Shown piece by piece: positions 38,139 through 48,032 of a stretch of DNA of 64,000 bases. Where the stretch lies: contig NZ_CP013233.1 in assembly GCF_001584165.1 (NCBI RefSeq), positions 1,798,001 through 1,862,000 on the forward strand, in the 5' to 3' direction. The notes below the pieces were generated by a model. The model was not told the DNA's origin. It saw only the letters and a program-made list of their open reading frames with translations, and ran no database searches. Numbering within the stretch: position 1 is the first letter of the stretch; every line of letters starts with the position of its first letter. The stretch comes from Collimonas arenae. GTDB lineage: Bacteria; Pseudomonadota; Gammaproteobacteria; Burkholderiales; Burkholderiaceae_D. The position numbers and the translations under genes were made by a program.

Positions 38139-39023
38139 TTATTCGTTAAAAGGCGTTGCCGCCGCAGGTATGGCTGGTGTTGACGAGATGGCTGGCGGAT
38201 TCGGCAGCGTACTGGCTTCTGTCACCGGAGGCGGCATATTGCTGCGCCCTGGAATGACCAGATGGACGCGCTTCAGGTTGCCGCTGCCGTTGCTTCCGCT
38301 GCTACCCATGGTGATCTCGCCGAATGCCGGCTTGTACAACTGGTAGAACTGGCGCACCAGTTGCACGTAGCTACGCGTTTCCGGAAACGGCGGCACCTGG
38401 TTGTTGTATTTCTGCACTGCGCCTTCGCCGGCATTATAGGATGCAATCACCAGATCTGGCCGCGAGGGAAACATATTTCGCAAGTCGCGCAGGTAACGTG
38501 CGCCAAGCCGGATGTTGGTGCGTGGATCGGTCAGTTTTTGCTCAACAGGTTTTTTCTTGTCGCCCGTCAGGCCGTAGCGTTCGGCTGTGGTCGGCATGAT
38601 CTGCATCAGGCCGATCGCACCCTTGGGAGAGACCGCACCGGGATTGAAACCGGATTCGGCTGCCATCACCGCGTTCAGCAACGCCGGCTCAAGTGCGAAT
38701 TCTCGCGCAGCCTGATTCACCAGCGCTTCGTATTTCTTCAGATTGGGATGCTGCGACAGGTAACGGAACAACGGGCTGTCGCGCAGTTTCGGATTGAGTG
38801 GCGTGCCCTTGTCGGCCATCAGTTGCGATGAGTCGAAAGCGGCGTCGCCGCGCATGAAAAGCTGATAGCGATTATCCAGTTTTTCGGTCGAGAAGTGCCC
38901 GGCGCCATCCGCATCGATGTAGCCGTAAATATCCGCACGCGCGCTGCCTACCGCGCCCAGCAGCGCGAGTGTCAACAGGAATCCTGCGAGATGTTGGCCC
39001 AGATGATGGAGAAGCTTGTTCAT
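38139..39023 (-). CDS. Lytic transglycosylase (SLT domain, with DUF4124-like N-terminus)
   Basis: 294-residue secreted murein hydrolase. Signal peptide (LAGFLLTLALLGAVGSARA), an N-terminal DUF4124-like part (DIYGYIDADGAGHFSTEKLD), then the SLT domain with catalytic Glu in VMAAESGFNPGAVSPKGAIG, LMQIMPTTAERYG, and LVIASYNAGEGAVQKY. A Pro/Ser-rich tail follows (about 255-294). It cleaves the glycan strands of peptidoglycan. It is 15 bp upstream of parC on the same strand, so the two may be co-transcribed. Confidence 0.93.
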   Translation of the reverse strand: MNKLLHHLGQHLAGFLLTLALLGAVGSARADIYGYIDADGAGHFSTEKLDNRYQLFMRGDAAFDSSQLMADKGTPLNPKLRDSPLFRYLSQHPNLKKYEALVNQAAREFALEPALLNAVMAAESGFNPGAVSPKGAIGLMQIMPTTAERYGLTGDKKKPVEQKLTDPRTNIRLGARYLRDLRNMFPSRPDLVIASYNAGEGAVQKYNNQVPPFPETRSYVQLVRQFYQLYKPAFGEITMGSSGSNGSGNLKRVHLVIPGRSNMPPPVTEASTLPNPPAISSTPAIPAAATPFNE

Positions 39024-39313
39024 CTGCTATCGGTAACCAACACTAGAGGTATTGGCGTTGCGGTATTTCATTAAAAACAATGTCCTTTGAGTTTGCCGGC
39101 CCGCACGACGGGTGGCATAAGTACTATGGGCAAACCGTTGCATGCTGGCGTTGCGCGGACGCATATTGCAGGATGATCGAAGTTACGTGGAACAGCCTTG
39201 TTGGGCTGGCCGCTGGAGCGTGCGACGTATAAAATTTCGTCCATCATAATACGTTTTGCCGATATGGATGGCCGACGCCGATTATGGCGTCGACTTTGCC
39301 GATTGACAACGTA
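39024..39313. other. Spacer between parE and the lytic transglycosylase gene
   Basis: About 290 bp with no gene. An inverted repeat GACGCC-GATTAT-GGCGTC (about 39274-39291) lies just after parE and might act in 3'-end formation, but lacks a T tract. Confidence 0.35.
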
Positions 39314-41301
39314 TCAGATATCGGCCTCGGCTTCATTGCCATGCTCTTCAATCCAGGCGCGCCGCGCTGCTGCTTCGCCTTTCCCCATCAGCATGTTGAA
39401 GCGGTTTTCCGAGGCTTCCAGATCGAAGGTGCCGAGCGTGACCGGTAGCAGCCGACGGGTATCCGGATTCATCGTGGTTTCCCACAACTGCTCGGCATTC
39501 ATTTCACCTAGACCTTTGAAGCGTGAAATGCTCAGGCGCCGTCCTTGACGCCGTCCTTGCGCAATTTATCTTCGGTGGCTTCCAGCTCGCCGTCGTCCAG
39601 CGCGTAGATCTTCTGCGCCGGCTTCTTGCCGCGCGCCGGAGCGTCGACGCGATATAACGGTGGCCGTGCGATGCAGATGTTGCCGCGATCGATCAGTTGC
39701 GGGAAGTGGCGGAAGAACAGGGTCAGCAGCAGCACCTGAATATGCGAGCCGTCGACGTCGGCATCGGACAGGATACAGATCTTGCCGTAACGCAGGCCGC
39801 TGAAATCGATGGTGTCGCCCTTGCTGTGCGGATCGACGCCGATGGCCACCGCAATATCGTGGATTTCATTATTGGCAAACAGCCGGTCGCGTTCGGTTTC
39901 CCACGAATTGAGCACCTTGCCGCGTAACGGCAGGATGGCCTGGAATTCCTTGTCGCGGCCCATCTTGGCGGAGCCGCCGGCCGAATCGCCCTCAACCAGG
40001 AACAATTCATTGCGGGTGATATCGCTGGATTCGCAATCGGTGAGTTTGCCAGGCAACACGGCAACGCCGGAGGATTTTTTCTTTTCGACCTTTTGCGCCG
40101 AGCGCAAGCGATTCTGCGCCTGCTTGATGACCAGGTCAGCCAGTTTCTTGCCATACTCGACGTGCTGGTTCAACCATAACTCCAGCGCTGGCCGAGTGTA
40201 GGTGGAAACCAGGCGCACTGCGTCGCGTGAATTCAGGCGCTCCTTGATCTGGCCCTGGAACTGCGGGTCCAGCACCTTGGCCGACAAGACGAAAGAGACG
40301 CGCGCAAACACGTCTTCCGGCAACAGCTTGACGCCCTTCGGCAACAGCGAGTGCATTTCGACGAAACTCTTGACCGCACCGAACAGGCCTTCGCGCAAGC
40401 CAGATTCGTGGGTCCCTCCGGCCGACGTCGGGATCAGGTTGACATACGATTCGCGTACGATGGCGCCATCTTCGGTCCAGGCCACGACCCATGCGGCGCC
40501 TTCGCCTTCGGCAAAACCTTCGGCGTCGGCGCCGGCGTATTGCTCGCCTTCGAACAACGGGATCAGTGGCTCGGCGTTCGACGATTGCGCCAGCGATTCC
40601 ATCAGATAGCCGCGCAAGCCCTGGTCATATTGCCAGGTCTGGCTGTCGCCGGTCTTGGCGTTGAGCAGCGTGACCTTGACGCCAGGCAGCAACACCGCCT
40701 TGGAGCGCAGCAGGCGCTGCAGTTCCGGTTGCGAGATGGCTGGTGAATCGAAATATTTCGGATTCGGCCAGGCGGTGACGCGTGTGCCGGATTTTTTGTC
40801 GTCGCGGCCAATCGGACGTGTGGTCAGTTTTTCGATCACGTCGCCATCGGCGAACACCATATGATGTACGCCGCCTTCGCGCCAGACTGTGATTTCCAGG
40901 CGCGACGAGAGGGCATTGGTAACCGATACGCCAACCCCGTGCAGGCCGCCGGAAAATGAATAGGCGCCGCCGCTACCCTTGTCGAATTTGCCGCCGGCAT
41001 GCAATCGCGTGAACACGATCTCTACCGTCGGGACTTTTTCTTCTGGATGAAGCCCGACCGGAATGCCACGGCCGTCATCCTCGACGCTGACGCTGCCGTC
41101 CACGTTGAGGGTAACCAGGATGTTCTTGCAAAATCCGCCGAGTGCTTCATCCGAGGCGTTGTCGATGACTTCCTGGATGATATGCAACGGATTTTCGGTG
41201 CGGGTGTACATGCCCGGACGTTGCTTGACCGGTTCCAGGCCCTTCAATACACGGATTGATGATTCGCTGTAGTCAGACTGCGGTGATTTTTTGGTTGCCA
41301 T
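39314..41301 (-). CDS. parE: DNA topoisomerase IV subunit B (one apparent frameshift)
   Basis: ATPase subunit, 662 residues when joined. GHKL ATPase motifs: [63 protein letters not shown] and [15 protein letters not shown]. The frame ends early at 39533 (one G missing on the coding strand); one more base gives [16 protein letters not shown], then [20 protein letters not shown] to the stop. Because ParE is essential and the downstream text is perfectly conserved, the break must be a sequence error. The ATG at 41301 starts [21 protein letters not shown]. Confidence 0.95.
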
Positions 41302-41588
41302 TCAGCTTTGTTGGGTTAAGTGTAACTTATTGTTAATTTGCAACTAAAACGGATGATGCTGGTTATTATCCTGTGCGCATTCTAATGAAAAAAAGGCCGG
41401 CCGTTGTTCAAGCCGTGTAGTCAATCAGAAATATCCATTCAAGCGCGTTGATATCAAAGCACTGCAGAGTTGGTGTTTGGCAAGAAAATGTTGTTGTTTT
41501 GCACATTGTATTGATAAAAATAAAATGCAAATAAAGACACTGATATCATGCGATCGTCGGTGTTCGCGTACCAGGGAGAACAAAAATA

Positions 41589-42428
41589 ATGAAAAATCAT
41601 AACGCACCATTTGCTATCCGTTTCATCGGCTTTTCCGCCCGTGAAATCAATATCTTCGATGCCACGTTCTCGGTAGAGCAGAATCGTGAGAAGCAGTACC
41701 ATCGTCTGTCGGCAGACAGCTTGCAGGAGCCGGACCTATATCTGGTCAATGCAGACGATCTCAAGGCGCTGGCAATCCTTGCCGACATGGAGCCGAATAA
41801 TTTGCGGCCCGCGCTGCTGGTCGGCAACCCGGATCTGGAGCTGCCGTACACCACGGTCGCTCGGCCGATCCGCTGGCTCAAACTGTTTGACGCCCTCGAC
41901 AGTTTGATTGAGCGCCGTCTCATCATGCTGGCCAAGCAGAATCCATCAGACATGGCGCTGGCGAATAGCGCGCCTGACCGCCGCCGGCGCGAACGTCTCG
42001 ATCTGGATCTGACCGATCCTGTTGAATACGAACGGATGAGGGTGCAGTCGCCGCAGATCGACCGCATTCTGGTGATCGACACCCAGTCGACATTTCGCGA
42101 CGACCTGGCCATGGCGATGGCGCACCATGTGGTGCCGGTCGAGTGGGTCGGCAGTGCCGAAGCCGCTGCGGAGGTCTATACCAGCCAGACCATTTCGATC
42201 GTGCTGATCAATCCGCAACTGCCGAACGTCGATCCCTACGATTTGTGTGCAACCATCAAGCGCCAACATCAAGACACCCGAATCGCGATTGTTCTCTTGG
42301 CTGACAAGGACTTCGTCTACGACCATGCGCGCGCCCAGCAGGCTGGTTGCGACGGGTTCTTGAGCCGGCATCTCGACCAGCCGCAGATATTGCTGGCATT
42401 GGGAAAATTTTTGTCGCTGCGCAGATAA
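41589..42428 (+). CDS. Double pseudo-receiver protein
   Basis: 279 residues. The C-terminal part (about 155-275) is a CheY-like receiver (RILVIDTQSTFRDDLAMAMA, then AIVLLADKDFVYDHARAQQA and GCDGFLSRHL), but the phosphoacceptor Asp is replaced by Asn in VLINPQLPNVDPYDLC and the conserved Lys by Arg/His. The N-terminal part (about 8-110) also has a receiver-like beta/alpha pattern (DLYLVNADDLKALAIL, PALLVGNPDLELPYTT). There is no output domain. It may bind partners without phosphorylation. A terminator follows. Function unknown. Confidence 0.65.
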   Translation: MKNHNAPFAIRFIGFSAREINIFDATFSVEQNREKQYHRLSADSLQEPDLYLVNADDLKALAILADMEPNNLRPALLVGNPDLELPYTTVARPIRWLKLFDALDSLIERRLIMLAKQNPSDMALANSAPDRRRRERLDLDLTDPVEYERMRVQSPQIDRILVIDTQSTFRDDLAMAMAHHVVPVEWVGSAEAAAEVYTSQTISIVLINPQLPNVDPYDLCATIKRQHQDTRIAIVLLADKDFVYDHARAQQAGCDGFLSRHLDQPQILLALGKFLSLRR

Positions 42429-42450
42429 AAGACTGCCAGGGATGATGTTC

Positions 42451-42475
42451 AAAGGGCGCTGCGGCGCCCTTTTTA
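42451..42475 (+). terminator. Terminator after the pseudo-receiver gene
   Basis: AAAGGGCGC - TGCG - GCGCCCTTTTT, starting 22 bp after the stop codon. Confidence 0.88.
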
Positions 42476-42526
42476 TCTGCCTGCAAATTGCATGCGTTCG
42501 CCTGAGGCGCGCGTCCGGCCCCGGTT

Positions 42527-43695
42527 TTACTTGCTCAGCAGGCGCATGCCGCGCTCAAGCCCATCCATTGTCACTGGAAACATGCGGTTGCTCATCAGCT
42601 GCCGGATAACTTCGACCGATTGACGGTATTGCCACAGGCCTTCCGGTTCGGGATTGAGCCAGATGAACTTGGGGAAAGTCTTGGTGAAGCGTTGCAGCCA
42701 TTCGGCGCCGGCTTCCTCGTTGTTGTATTCGACCGATCCACCAGGCTGCAGAATCTCATACGGGCTCATGGTAGCGTCGCCGACGAAGATCAGTTTTGTG
42801 TCCGGCGTGTACTTGCGCAGAATGTCCCAGGTCGGAAACCGTTCGGCATGGCGGCGCTGGTTGTTTTTCCACAGATAGTCGTAGACGCAGTTGTGAAAAT
42901 AAAAAAACTCCATGTTCTTGAACTCGGTCTTGGCCGCCGAGAACAGTTCTTCGGTACGTTCGATATGGTCATCCATGGTGCCGCCCACATCGAGCAGCAT
43001 CAGCACCTTGATGTTGTTCTTGCGTTCCGGCCGCATCTTGATATCGAGATAGCCGGCATTATTGGCCGTGGCACGAATGGTGTCGTCCAGCGCCAGCTCC
43101 TCGGCGATTCCTTCGCGTGCGAATTTGCGCAGGCGGCGTAGCGCCACCTTGATGTTGCGCGTGCCCAGTTCGCGTTCGTCGTCGTAATCGCGGTAGGCGC
43201 GCGCGTCCCAGACCTTGACCGCGGTGCGATTGCCGCCGCTGCCGCCGATGCGGATGCCTTCGGGATTGCTGCCGCCATGGCCGAACGGCGAGGTGCCGCC
43301 GGTGCCGATCCATTTGTTGCCGCCTTCGTGCCTTTCCTTTTGTTCTTCCAGCAGTTCCTTGAGGCGGTCCATCAGCTTGTCGTAACCGAATTTTTCCAGT
43401 TGCGCCAGTTGTTCCGGCGTCAATTCGCGTTTCATGCGCTGCACCAGCCAATCCAGCGGGATGTCAGCGTTCTTTTCGAAAATGGTCTGGATGCCTTTGA
43501 AGTAGCGGCCGAAGGCCTGGTCGAATTTGTCGAAGTGGGCTTCGTCCTTGACCAGCGTGGTACGTGCCAGATAGTAGAAGTTATCCAGCGTGGGCGAGAT
43601 GACTTGCCGCTGGAGAGCTTCCAGCAGAATCAGGAATTCCTTGATCGATACCGGTATCTTGGCATCTTTCAAGGTGAAGAAAAATCGATCAGCAT
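42527..43695 (-). CDS. VWA-domain protein, CoxE-like (one apparent frameshift)
   Basis: 389 residues when joined. ATG 43695 gives MLID; restoring one base in the A5 run at 43680-43684 continues FFFTLKDAKIPVSIKEFLIL. The middle is low-complexity and Gly-rich (GGTSPFGHGGSNPEGIRIGG). The C-terminal VWA-like domain (KVLMLLDVGGTMDDHIERTE) has DVGGT in place of the MIDAS DxSxS, so metal binding is doubtful. It lies 17 bp downstream of a MoxR ATPase gene; MoxR-VWA pairs act as metallo-chaperone or complex-remodelling systems. Confidence 0.88.
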
Positions 43696-43712
43696 GATGT
43701 AGGGCAGGGGCG

Positions 43713-44569
43713 TTATCGATTTTTTCGCGCCATGAACACCAGGCGTTCAAACAGATGCACATCCTGCTCATTCTTCAGCAATGCGCCGTGCAGCGGGGCA
43801 CGACTGCCTTGGTGTCGCTGCTGTGCAGCGCTTCTGGCGGAATGTCTTCGGCCAGCAGCAGCTTGAGCCAGTCCAGCAACTCGGAGGTCGACGGCTTCTT
43901 TTTCAGCCCCGCCACTTCGCGCACCTGATAAAAGGTTTCCAGGGCCTGCGCCAGTAGATCTTTCTTTAGGTTCGGGAAGTGGACGTTGACGATCTCTTGC
44001 ATGGTCGCCTTGTCGGGAAACTTGATGTAGTGAAAGAAACAGCGGCGCAGGAAGGCGTCCGGTAATTCCTTTTCATTATTCGATGTGATGATGACCAGCG
44101 GGCGGTGCTTGGCGCGCACCATTTCCCGTGTTTCATAGACGTAAAATTCCATGCGGTCGAGCTCACGCAGCAAATCGTTGGGGAACTCGATGTCGGCCTT
44201 GTCGATCTCATCAATCAATAACACCACTTGTTCGTCGGCATTGAATGCCTGCCACAGGACGCCCTTGACGATGTAGTTGTGAATATCCTTGACGCGCTCG
44301 TCTCCGAGTTGGGAATCACGCAGGCGCGACACCGCATCGTATTCATACAAGCCTTGCTGTGCCTTTGTGGTCGACTTGATATGCCATTGCATTAACGGCA
44401 TGTTGAGCGCAGCGGCAACTTCTTCCGCCAGCATGGTCTTGCCGGTGCCTGGCTCACCCTTGATCAGCAACGGCCGCTGCAGTGTCAAGGCGGCGTTCAC
44501 GGCCAGTTTCAGGTCGTCGGTGGCGACGTAGCTCGGGGAACTTTCAAAACGTGTCTCTGGTCGCATCAT
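43713..44569 (-). CDS. MoxR-family AAA+ ATPase (one apparent frameshift)
   Basis: 285 residues when joined. Starts MMRPETRFESSPSYVATDDL at ATG 44569 (or 44566). Walker A LLIKGEPGTGKTMLAEEVAA, Walker B VVLLIDEIDKADIEFPNDLL, sensor 1 in LVIITSNNEKELPDAFLRR. The frame is lost at 43795-43798 (one base missing in a C4 run on the coding strand); with it restored the end reads PLHGALLKNEQDVHLFERLV and stops at 43713-43715. It is upstream of and co-directional with the VWA partner. It probably remodels or matures a client protein; the client is not encoded nearby. Confidence 0.92.
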
Positions 44570-44736
44570 CAATTGTAAAGTGAAGTAAAGTGAAAGCAAA
44601 TAAAGTCGAGTATAAACGAGATTCAATTGGCCAATTGGCTGGCCATTAAGCTGCCCCATCGGCAACGCTTAAGAACGCTATCGAGTTATTTTGATGCTGA
44701 GATAACAGTTTCTTCACCGTCAATTCACTAGAGCCA

Positions 44737-46956
44737 ATGAAAATTCTATTTCTTCGCCTGCGGGTGATGTGGCGCCGGTTTCGGCTTGGCGAGCGCCACC
44801 AGCAAAAAGACAGCCTGCATTACGCCACGCAAGTCGATACCCTGATGCGTCGCGCCAGCCCATTTTCTGCCTGGCAGGAACGCGCCAACTGGATCATCGA
44901 TATTGTTGAGTGGCTGCGCCACACACCCAAAGTTTCTTTGTTGGATAAGGAAATTTTGCTGCGCGTCAAGCAGCAACGCCTGCATTTTTTGCTGGATTGG
45001 CTGGATGCAAATCGCCATGTACGGCGCGTGGTGCAGACTACATTGCAGAAAACCCTGCGGGAGGCCGCCGGTCCTGAACTGTTTTGCGCTACTGGTTTGC
45101 CGCATGAGCCGGCCTTCTTTAGCGAACTCTCCGAGCACCTGGTCAAGCTGGTGCTGCCAAAACCGCCCTTCGAGGCCGATCTGTCGGCTCTGTTTACCGC
45201 GCTGTTTCCAACCTCCGAAGATGCCGACTGGCTGCTTGAGCTGGATCAGCAAAGTGTCGCGCGGGTCTGGAAACTGATCGCCGATGACGGTATCGCCCAC
45301 ACTTATGAGCAACAAATCGACGAAGCCCTGATTCACCTGGCGACAACGGTAGTCGCAGATGGCATCAGCAAGGCGTTTCGTCAGCGCCTGGATGCCAAGA
45401 CGCCATTGCAGGCAACACCATTCATGGTGTTGCGCCGCGAACTGGAGACGTATCTGTATGTCAGTCCGCGCGACGAGGCGGCATTGCGCAGTGTGCGTAT
45501 GCTGATCGCTGTGTGCCAGGCGCAGACCGACAAGATTTATGCGCATCTCGATGAGCACGGTGTCTCGGTCAGCCTGGTGTATCGGGTCGAACGCATGCGG
45601 GCGCAACTGACGCGTATGGCGCGGTTGGTTGAGTTGCGCGGCGCCATCTATGGCACGCCGGATCATCATCGCGAAGCAGGGCCGGGCGCAGGTCAGATCC
45701 AGGCCCTGCTGGGCGACCTGATTGCGGCTCATCACCACGGTTCGTCGGTACGCGGTTTGGTCAAGCGCAGTTTCTCGCTGCTAGCGCGCAAGATGGTCGA
45801 ACGCAATGCCGGTCACGGCGAACATTACATCGCGCGCGACAGCAGGGAATACAGCGCCATGTTCAAGGCAGCCTGTCGCGGCGGCGTGATCACGGCCTTT
45901 ACAGTGCTGGGCAAATCGCTGGTGTCCGGTCTCGGCGCTGCGCGGTTTTTCGAAGGCTTGTTCGCCTCGTTGAACTATGCCGTCAGTTTCATCGCCATTT
46001 CCGCCGTCGGCGGCGTATTGGCGACCAAGCAGCCGGCAGTGACGGCGCCGGTGCTGGCGTCCAAGATGGGGCAGCTCGATACGGTCGAAGGTTTGCGCGC
46101 ATTGCTAAGTGAAATCGCGTTGCTGTTGCGTTCGCAGGCAGCGGCAGTGTTCGGCAACCTGATCGCAGTGATTCCGATGATGTTGCTGATTTCTGGCGGT
46201 GTCTTGCTGTTTGCCGATGCGCCGATGATGACTGCCGAGCATGCGCAAGCCAGCATGCATAGCTTGTCGCTGATCGGACCGACGCCTTTGTTTGCGGCCT
46301 TTACCGGGATACTGCTGTGGCTGTCGAGCTTGGCGTCGGGCTTTGCCGATAACTGGTTTGCGCTGCGCCGGATGCGTGAGGCGCTGACGCACCAGCGTCG
46401 CCTGGTCTATGTGCTGGGCGCGTTGCGGGCTGAGCGCTGGGCAGCATGGCTGGATCGCAATGTGGCGCAGATCGCCGGCAACGTAACGTTGGGTTTCCTG
46501 TTGGGCATGACGCCGGTGCTGGCACAATTCTTCGGTTTGCCGCTGGACGTGCGTCACGTGACATTGGCCACCGGCAGCCTGACCGCGGCTGCCAGCAGCC
46601 TCGGTTGGGAAGTCCTGGCGAGGCCGCAATTCTGGCTGGCGCTGGCCGGCATCGCCAGCATCGGATTGTTGAATGTCGGTGTTTCCTTCGCTTGTGCGCT
46701 AACGCTGGCGCTGCGCGCACGCGATGTGCCGAGGCGTATTCGGCGCCTGGTATTCAGGGCGGTGCTGCGGCGCTTCAGTGCGTCGCCGCGCTCCTTCCTT
46801 TTTCCTGAAAAACCGCCGGCCGTGGCGCCAACGGAACCCGCAGTAACGGAGGTCCTGGACTCTTCGGCCGACGATGATATCGCTTCGCCGCAGTCAGGTG
46901 CTGTGGCCGGAACTCCAAGCGAGATGGCGCGCCCGCCCGACAGCCGGCTGGGTTGA
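44737..46956 (+). CDS. 'Site-specific recombinase' Gcr family membrane protein
   Basis: 739 residues matching the family labelled gonococcal site-specific recombinase (SpecificRecomb). The N-terminal half is helical and soluble (about 1-370); the C-terminal half has several hydrophobic segments (for example VFGNLIAVIPMMLLISGGVL and PTPLFAAFTGILLWLSSLAS), with conserved GGVITAFTVLGKSLVS. There is no tyrosine- or serine-recombinase motif. The membrane segments make a true recombinase role doubtful. The tail (about 690-739) is Pro/Ser/Ala-rich. It is divergent from the moxR gene. Confidence 0.88.
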   Translation: MKILFLRLRVMWRRFRLGERHQQKDSLHYATQVDTLMRRASPFSAWQERANWIIDIVEWLRHTPKVSLLDKEILLRVKQQRLHFLLDWLDANRHVRRVVQTTLQKTLREAAGPELFCATGLPHEPAFFSELSEHLVKLVLPKPPFEADLSALFTALFPTSEDADWLLELDQQSVARVWKLIADDGIAHTYEQQIDEALIHLATTVVADGISKAFRQRLDAKTPLQATPFMVLRRELETYLYVSPRDEAALRSVRMLIAVCQAQTDKIYAHLDEHGVSVSLVYRVERMRAQLTRMARLVELRGAIYGTPDHHREAGPGAGQIQALLGDLIAAHHHGSSVRGLVKRSFSLLARKMVERNAGHGEHYIARDSREYSAMFKAACRGGVITAFTVLGKSLVSGLGAARFFEGLFASLNYAVSFIAISAVGGVLATKQPAVTAPVLASKMGQLDTVEGLRALLSEIALLLRSQAAAVFGNLIAVIPMMLLISGGVLLFADAPMMTAEHAQASMHSLSLIGPTPLFAAFTGILLWLSSLASGFADNWFALRRMREALTHQRRLVYVLGALRAERWAAWLDRNVAQIAGNVTLGFLLGMTPVLAQFFGLPLDVRHVTLATGSLTAAASSLGWEVLARPQFWLALAGIASIGLLNVGVSFACALTLALRARDVPRRIRRLVFRAVLRRFSASPRSFLFPEKPPAVAPTEPAVTEVLDSSADDDIASPQSGAVAGTPSEMARPPDSRLG

Positions 46957-47273
46957 CGGCTGCTTTTGCATCGTGCCCGACGTCCGCGGAAGAGCGTGCC
47001 GGGGCACCTGAAAAGCGGCACAAAATGCTGGCCATAGTGTTCTAAAAGCTGCGATTTTGACATCGACCGGCGTGGACTCTGATTGTTTCTTGGGGTAAAA
47101 TTAATCGCTTTTAGTGTAGGGTGGCGACGGCAACACGCGTCAGTTAGTGCTGCCTTATCTGCGGTATAAGCGGTGGAGAATGGAGATTATCTGCTGCCTA
47201 CGCTGTATATCTTGAAGCATTTGAGGCAATATTCGCGGCAAGTTTCGCAGCACAACACAATTACCCAGCTATT
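46957..47273. other. Intergenic region before the cytochrome pair
   Basis: About 317 bp. No gene. T-rich stretches around 47080-47110 may contain the cytochrome promoter, but no clear hexamer pair. Confidence 0.35.
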
Positions 47274-47594
47274 ATGAAAAAACTAATTGCACTTCTCGCG
47301 TTTGCGAGTCTTGCCAACGTGGCCGCAGCTGCGGACATCGTCGGCAATGCCAAGGCAGCTGAAAACAAGGTATCGATGTGTATCGGATGTCATGGCATCC
47401 CAGGCTATAAAGCCACCTTCCCGGAAGTCTATCAAGTGCCCATGCTGGGCGGCCAATCCGCAAAATATATCGAAAGTGCGCTGAAGGCTTATCAGAAGGG
47501 CGATCGCAAGATGCCAACCATGCACGGCATCGCGGCCAGTTTGTCCGATCAGGACATGGCGGACATTGCGGCTTACTACTCGCAGCAAAAATAA
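47274..47594 (+). CDS. Class I cytochrome c (c553-like), first of pair
   Basis: 106 residues. Signal peptide KKLIALLAFASLANVAAA, heme site CIGCH (about 36-40), and the distal Met ligand in RKMPTMHGIA. Periplasmic single-heme electron carrier. It is followed 12 bp later by a second cytochrome c, forming a two-gene operon. Such pairs often donate electrons to terminal oxidases or accept them from dehydrogenases; no enzyme partner is adjacent. Confidence 0.93.
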   Translation: MKKLIALLAFASLANVAAAADIVGNAKAAENKVSMCIGCHGIPGYKATFPEVYQVPMLGGQSAKYIESALKAYQKGDRKMPTMHGIAASLSDQDMADIAAYYSQQK

Positions 47595-47606
47595 GGAACC
47601 CACACA

Positions 47607-47960
47607 ATGAAAAAAATTTTTGCTGGCGTGGCGTTTCTTCTTTCCACCAGCGCATTCATCAATGCCCATGCTGCCGGCAACATTGCGGCGGGTGAAGCTG
47701 CAGTGAAAAAATATTCCTGCGCGTCCTGTCACGGTGCCGATTTCCACAGTCCTATCGATCCCAGCTATCCAAAGCTGGCCGGTCAGCCGCAGGATTACCT
47801 GCAGCATGCCTTGATCGCCTATCAGCGCGGTAGCGATGGCCCTTACGGCCGTAGCAATGCGATCATGGGTGGCCAAGCGAAGGCGCTGTCGCATCAGGAA
47901 GTGCAGGACATCGCAGCTTATCTGCACAGCTTGCCGACCACATTGGTGCTGCGCAAATAA
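47607..47960 (+). CDS. Class I cytochrome c, second of pair
   Basis: 117 residues. AAGGAA precedes ATG 47607. Signal peptide ending AFINAHA, heme site CASCH (about 37-41) followed by GADFHSP, and a Met ligand candidate in NAIMGGQAKAL. Together with the upstream gene it forms a diheme-equivalent pair of separate monoheme proteins, probably from duplication. A strong terminator follows. Confidence 0.93.
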   Translation: MKKIFAGVAFLLSTSAFINAHAAGNIAAGEAAVKKYSCASCHGADFHSPIDPSYPKLAGQPQDYLQHALIAYQRGSDGPYGRSNAIMGGQAKALSHQEVQDIAAYLHSLPTTLVLRK

Positions 47961-48000
47961 AATCAGGCGAGCGGTTCTTACCGAGCCGGATCAAATCGAA

Positions 48001-48032
48001 AACCACGCAATCATGATTGCGTGGTTTTTTTT
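48001..48032 (+). terminator. Terminator after the cytochrome pair
   Basis: AACCACGCAATCA directly followed by its reverse complement TGATTGCGTGGTT, then T6. The stem core is nearly identical to the terminator after the sedolisin gene at 50807. Confidence 0.9.

Noticed and set aside
44746..45738. 330-codon minus-strand ORF
   Set aside because: Antisense shadow of the Gcr-family gene, no family resemblance.
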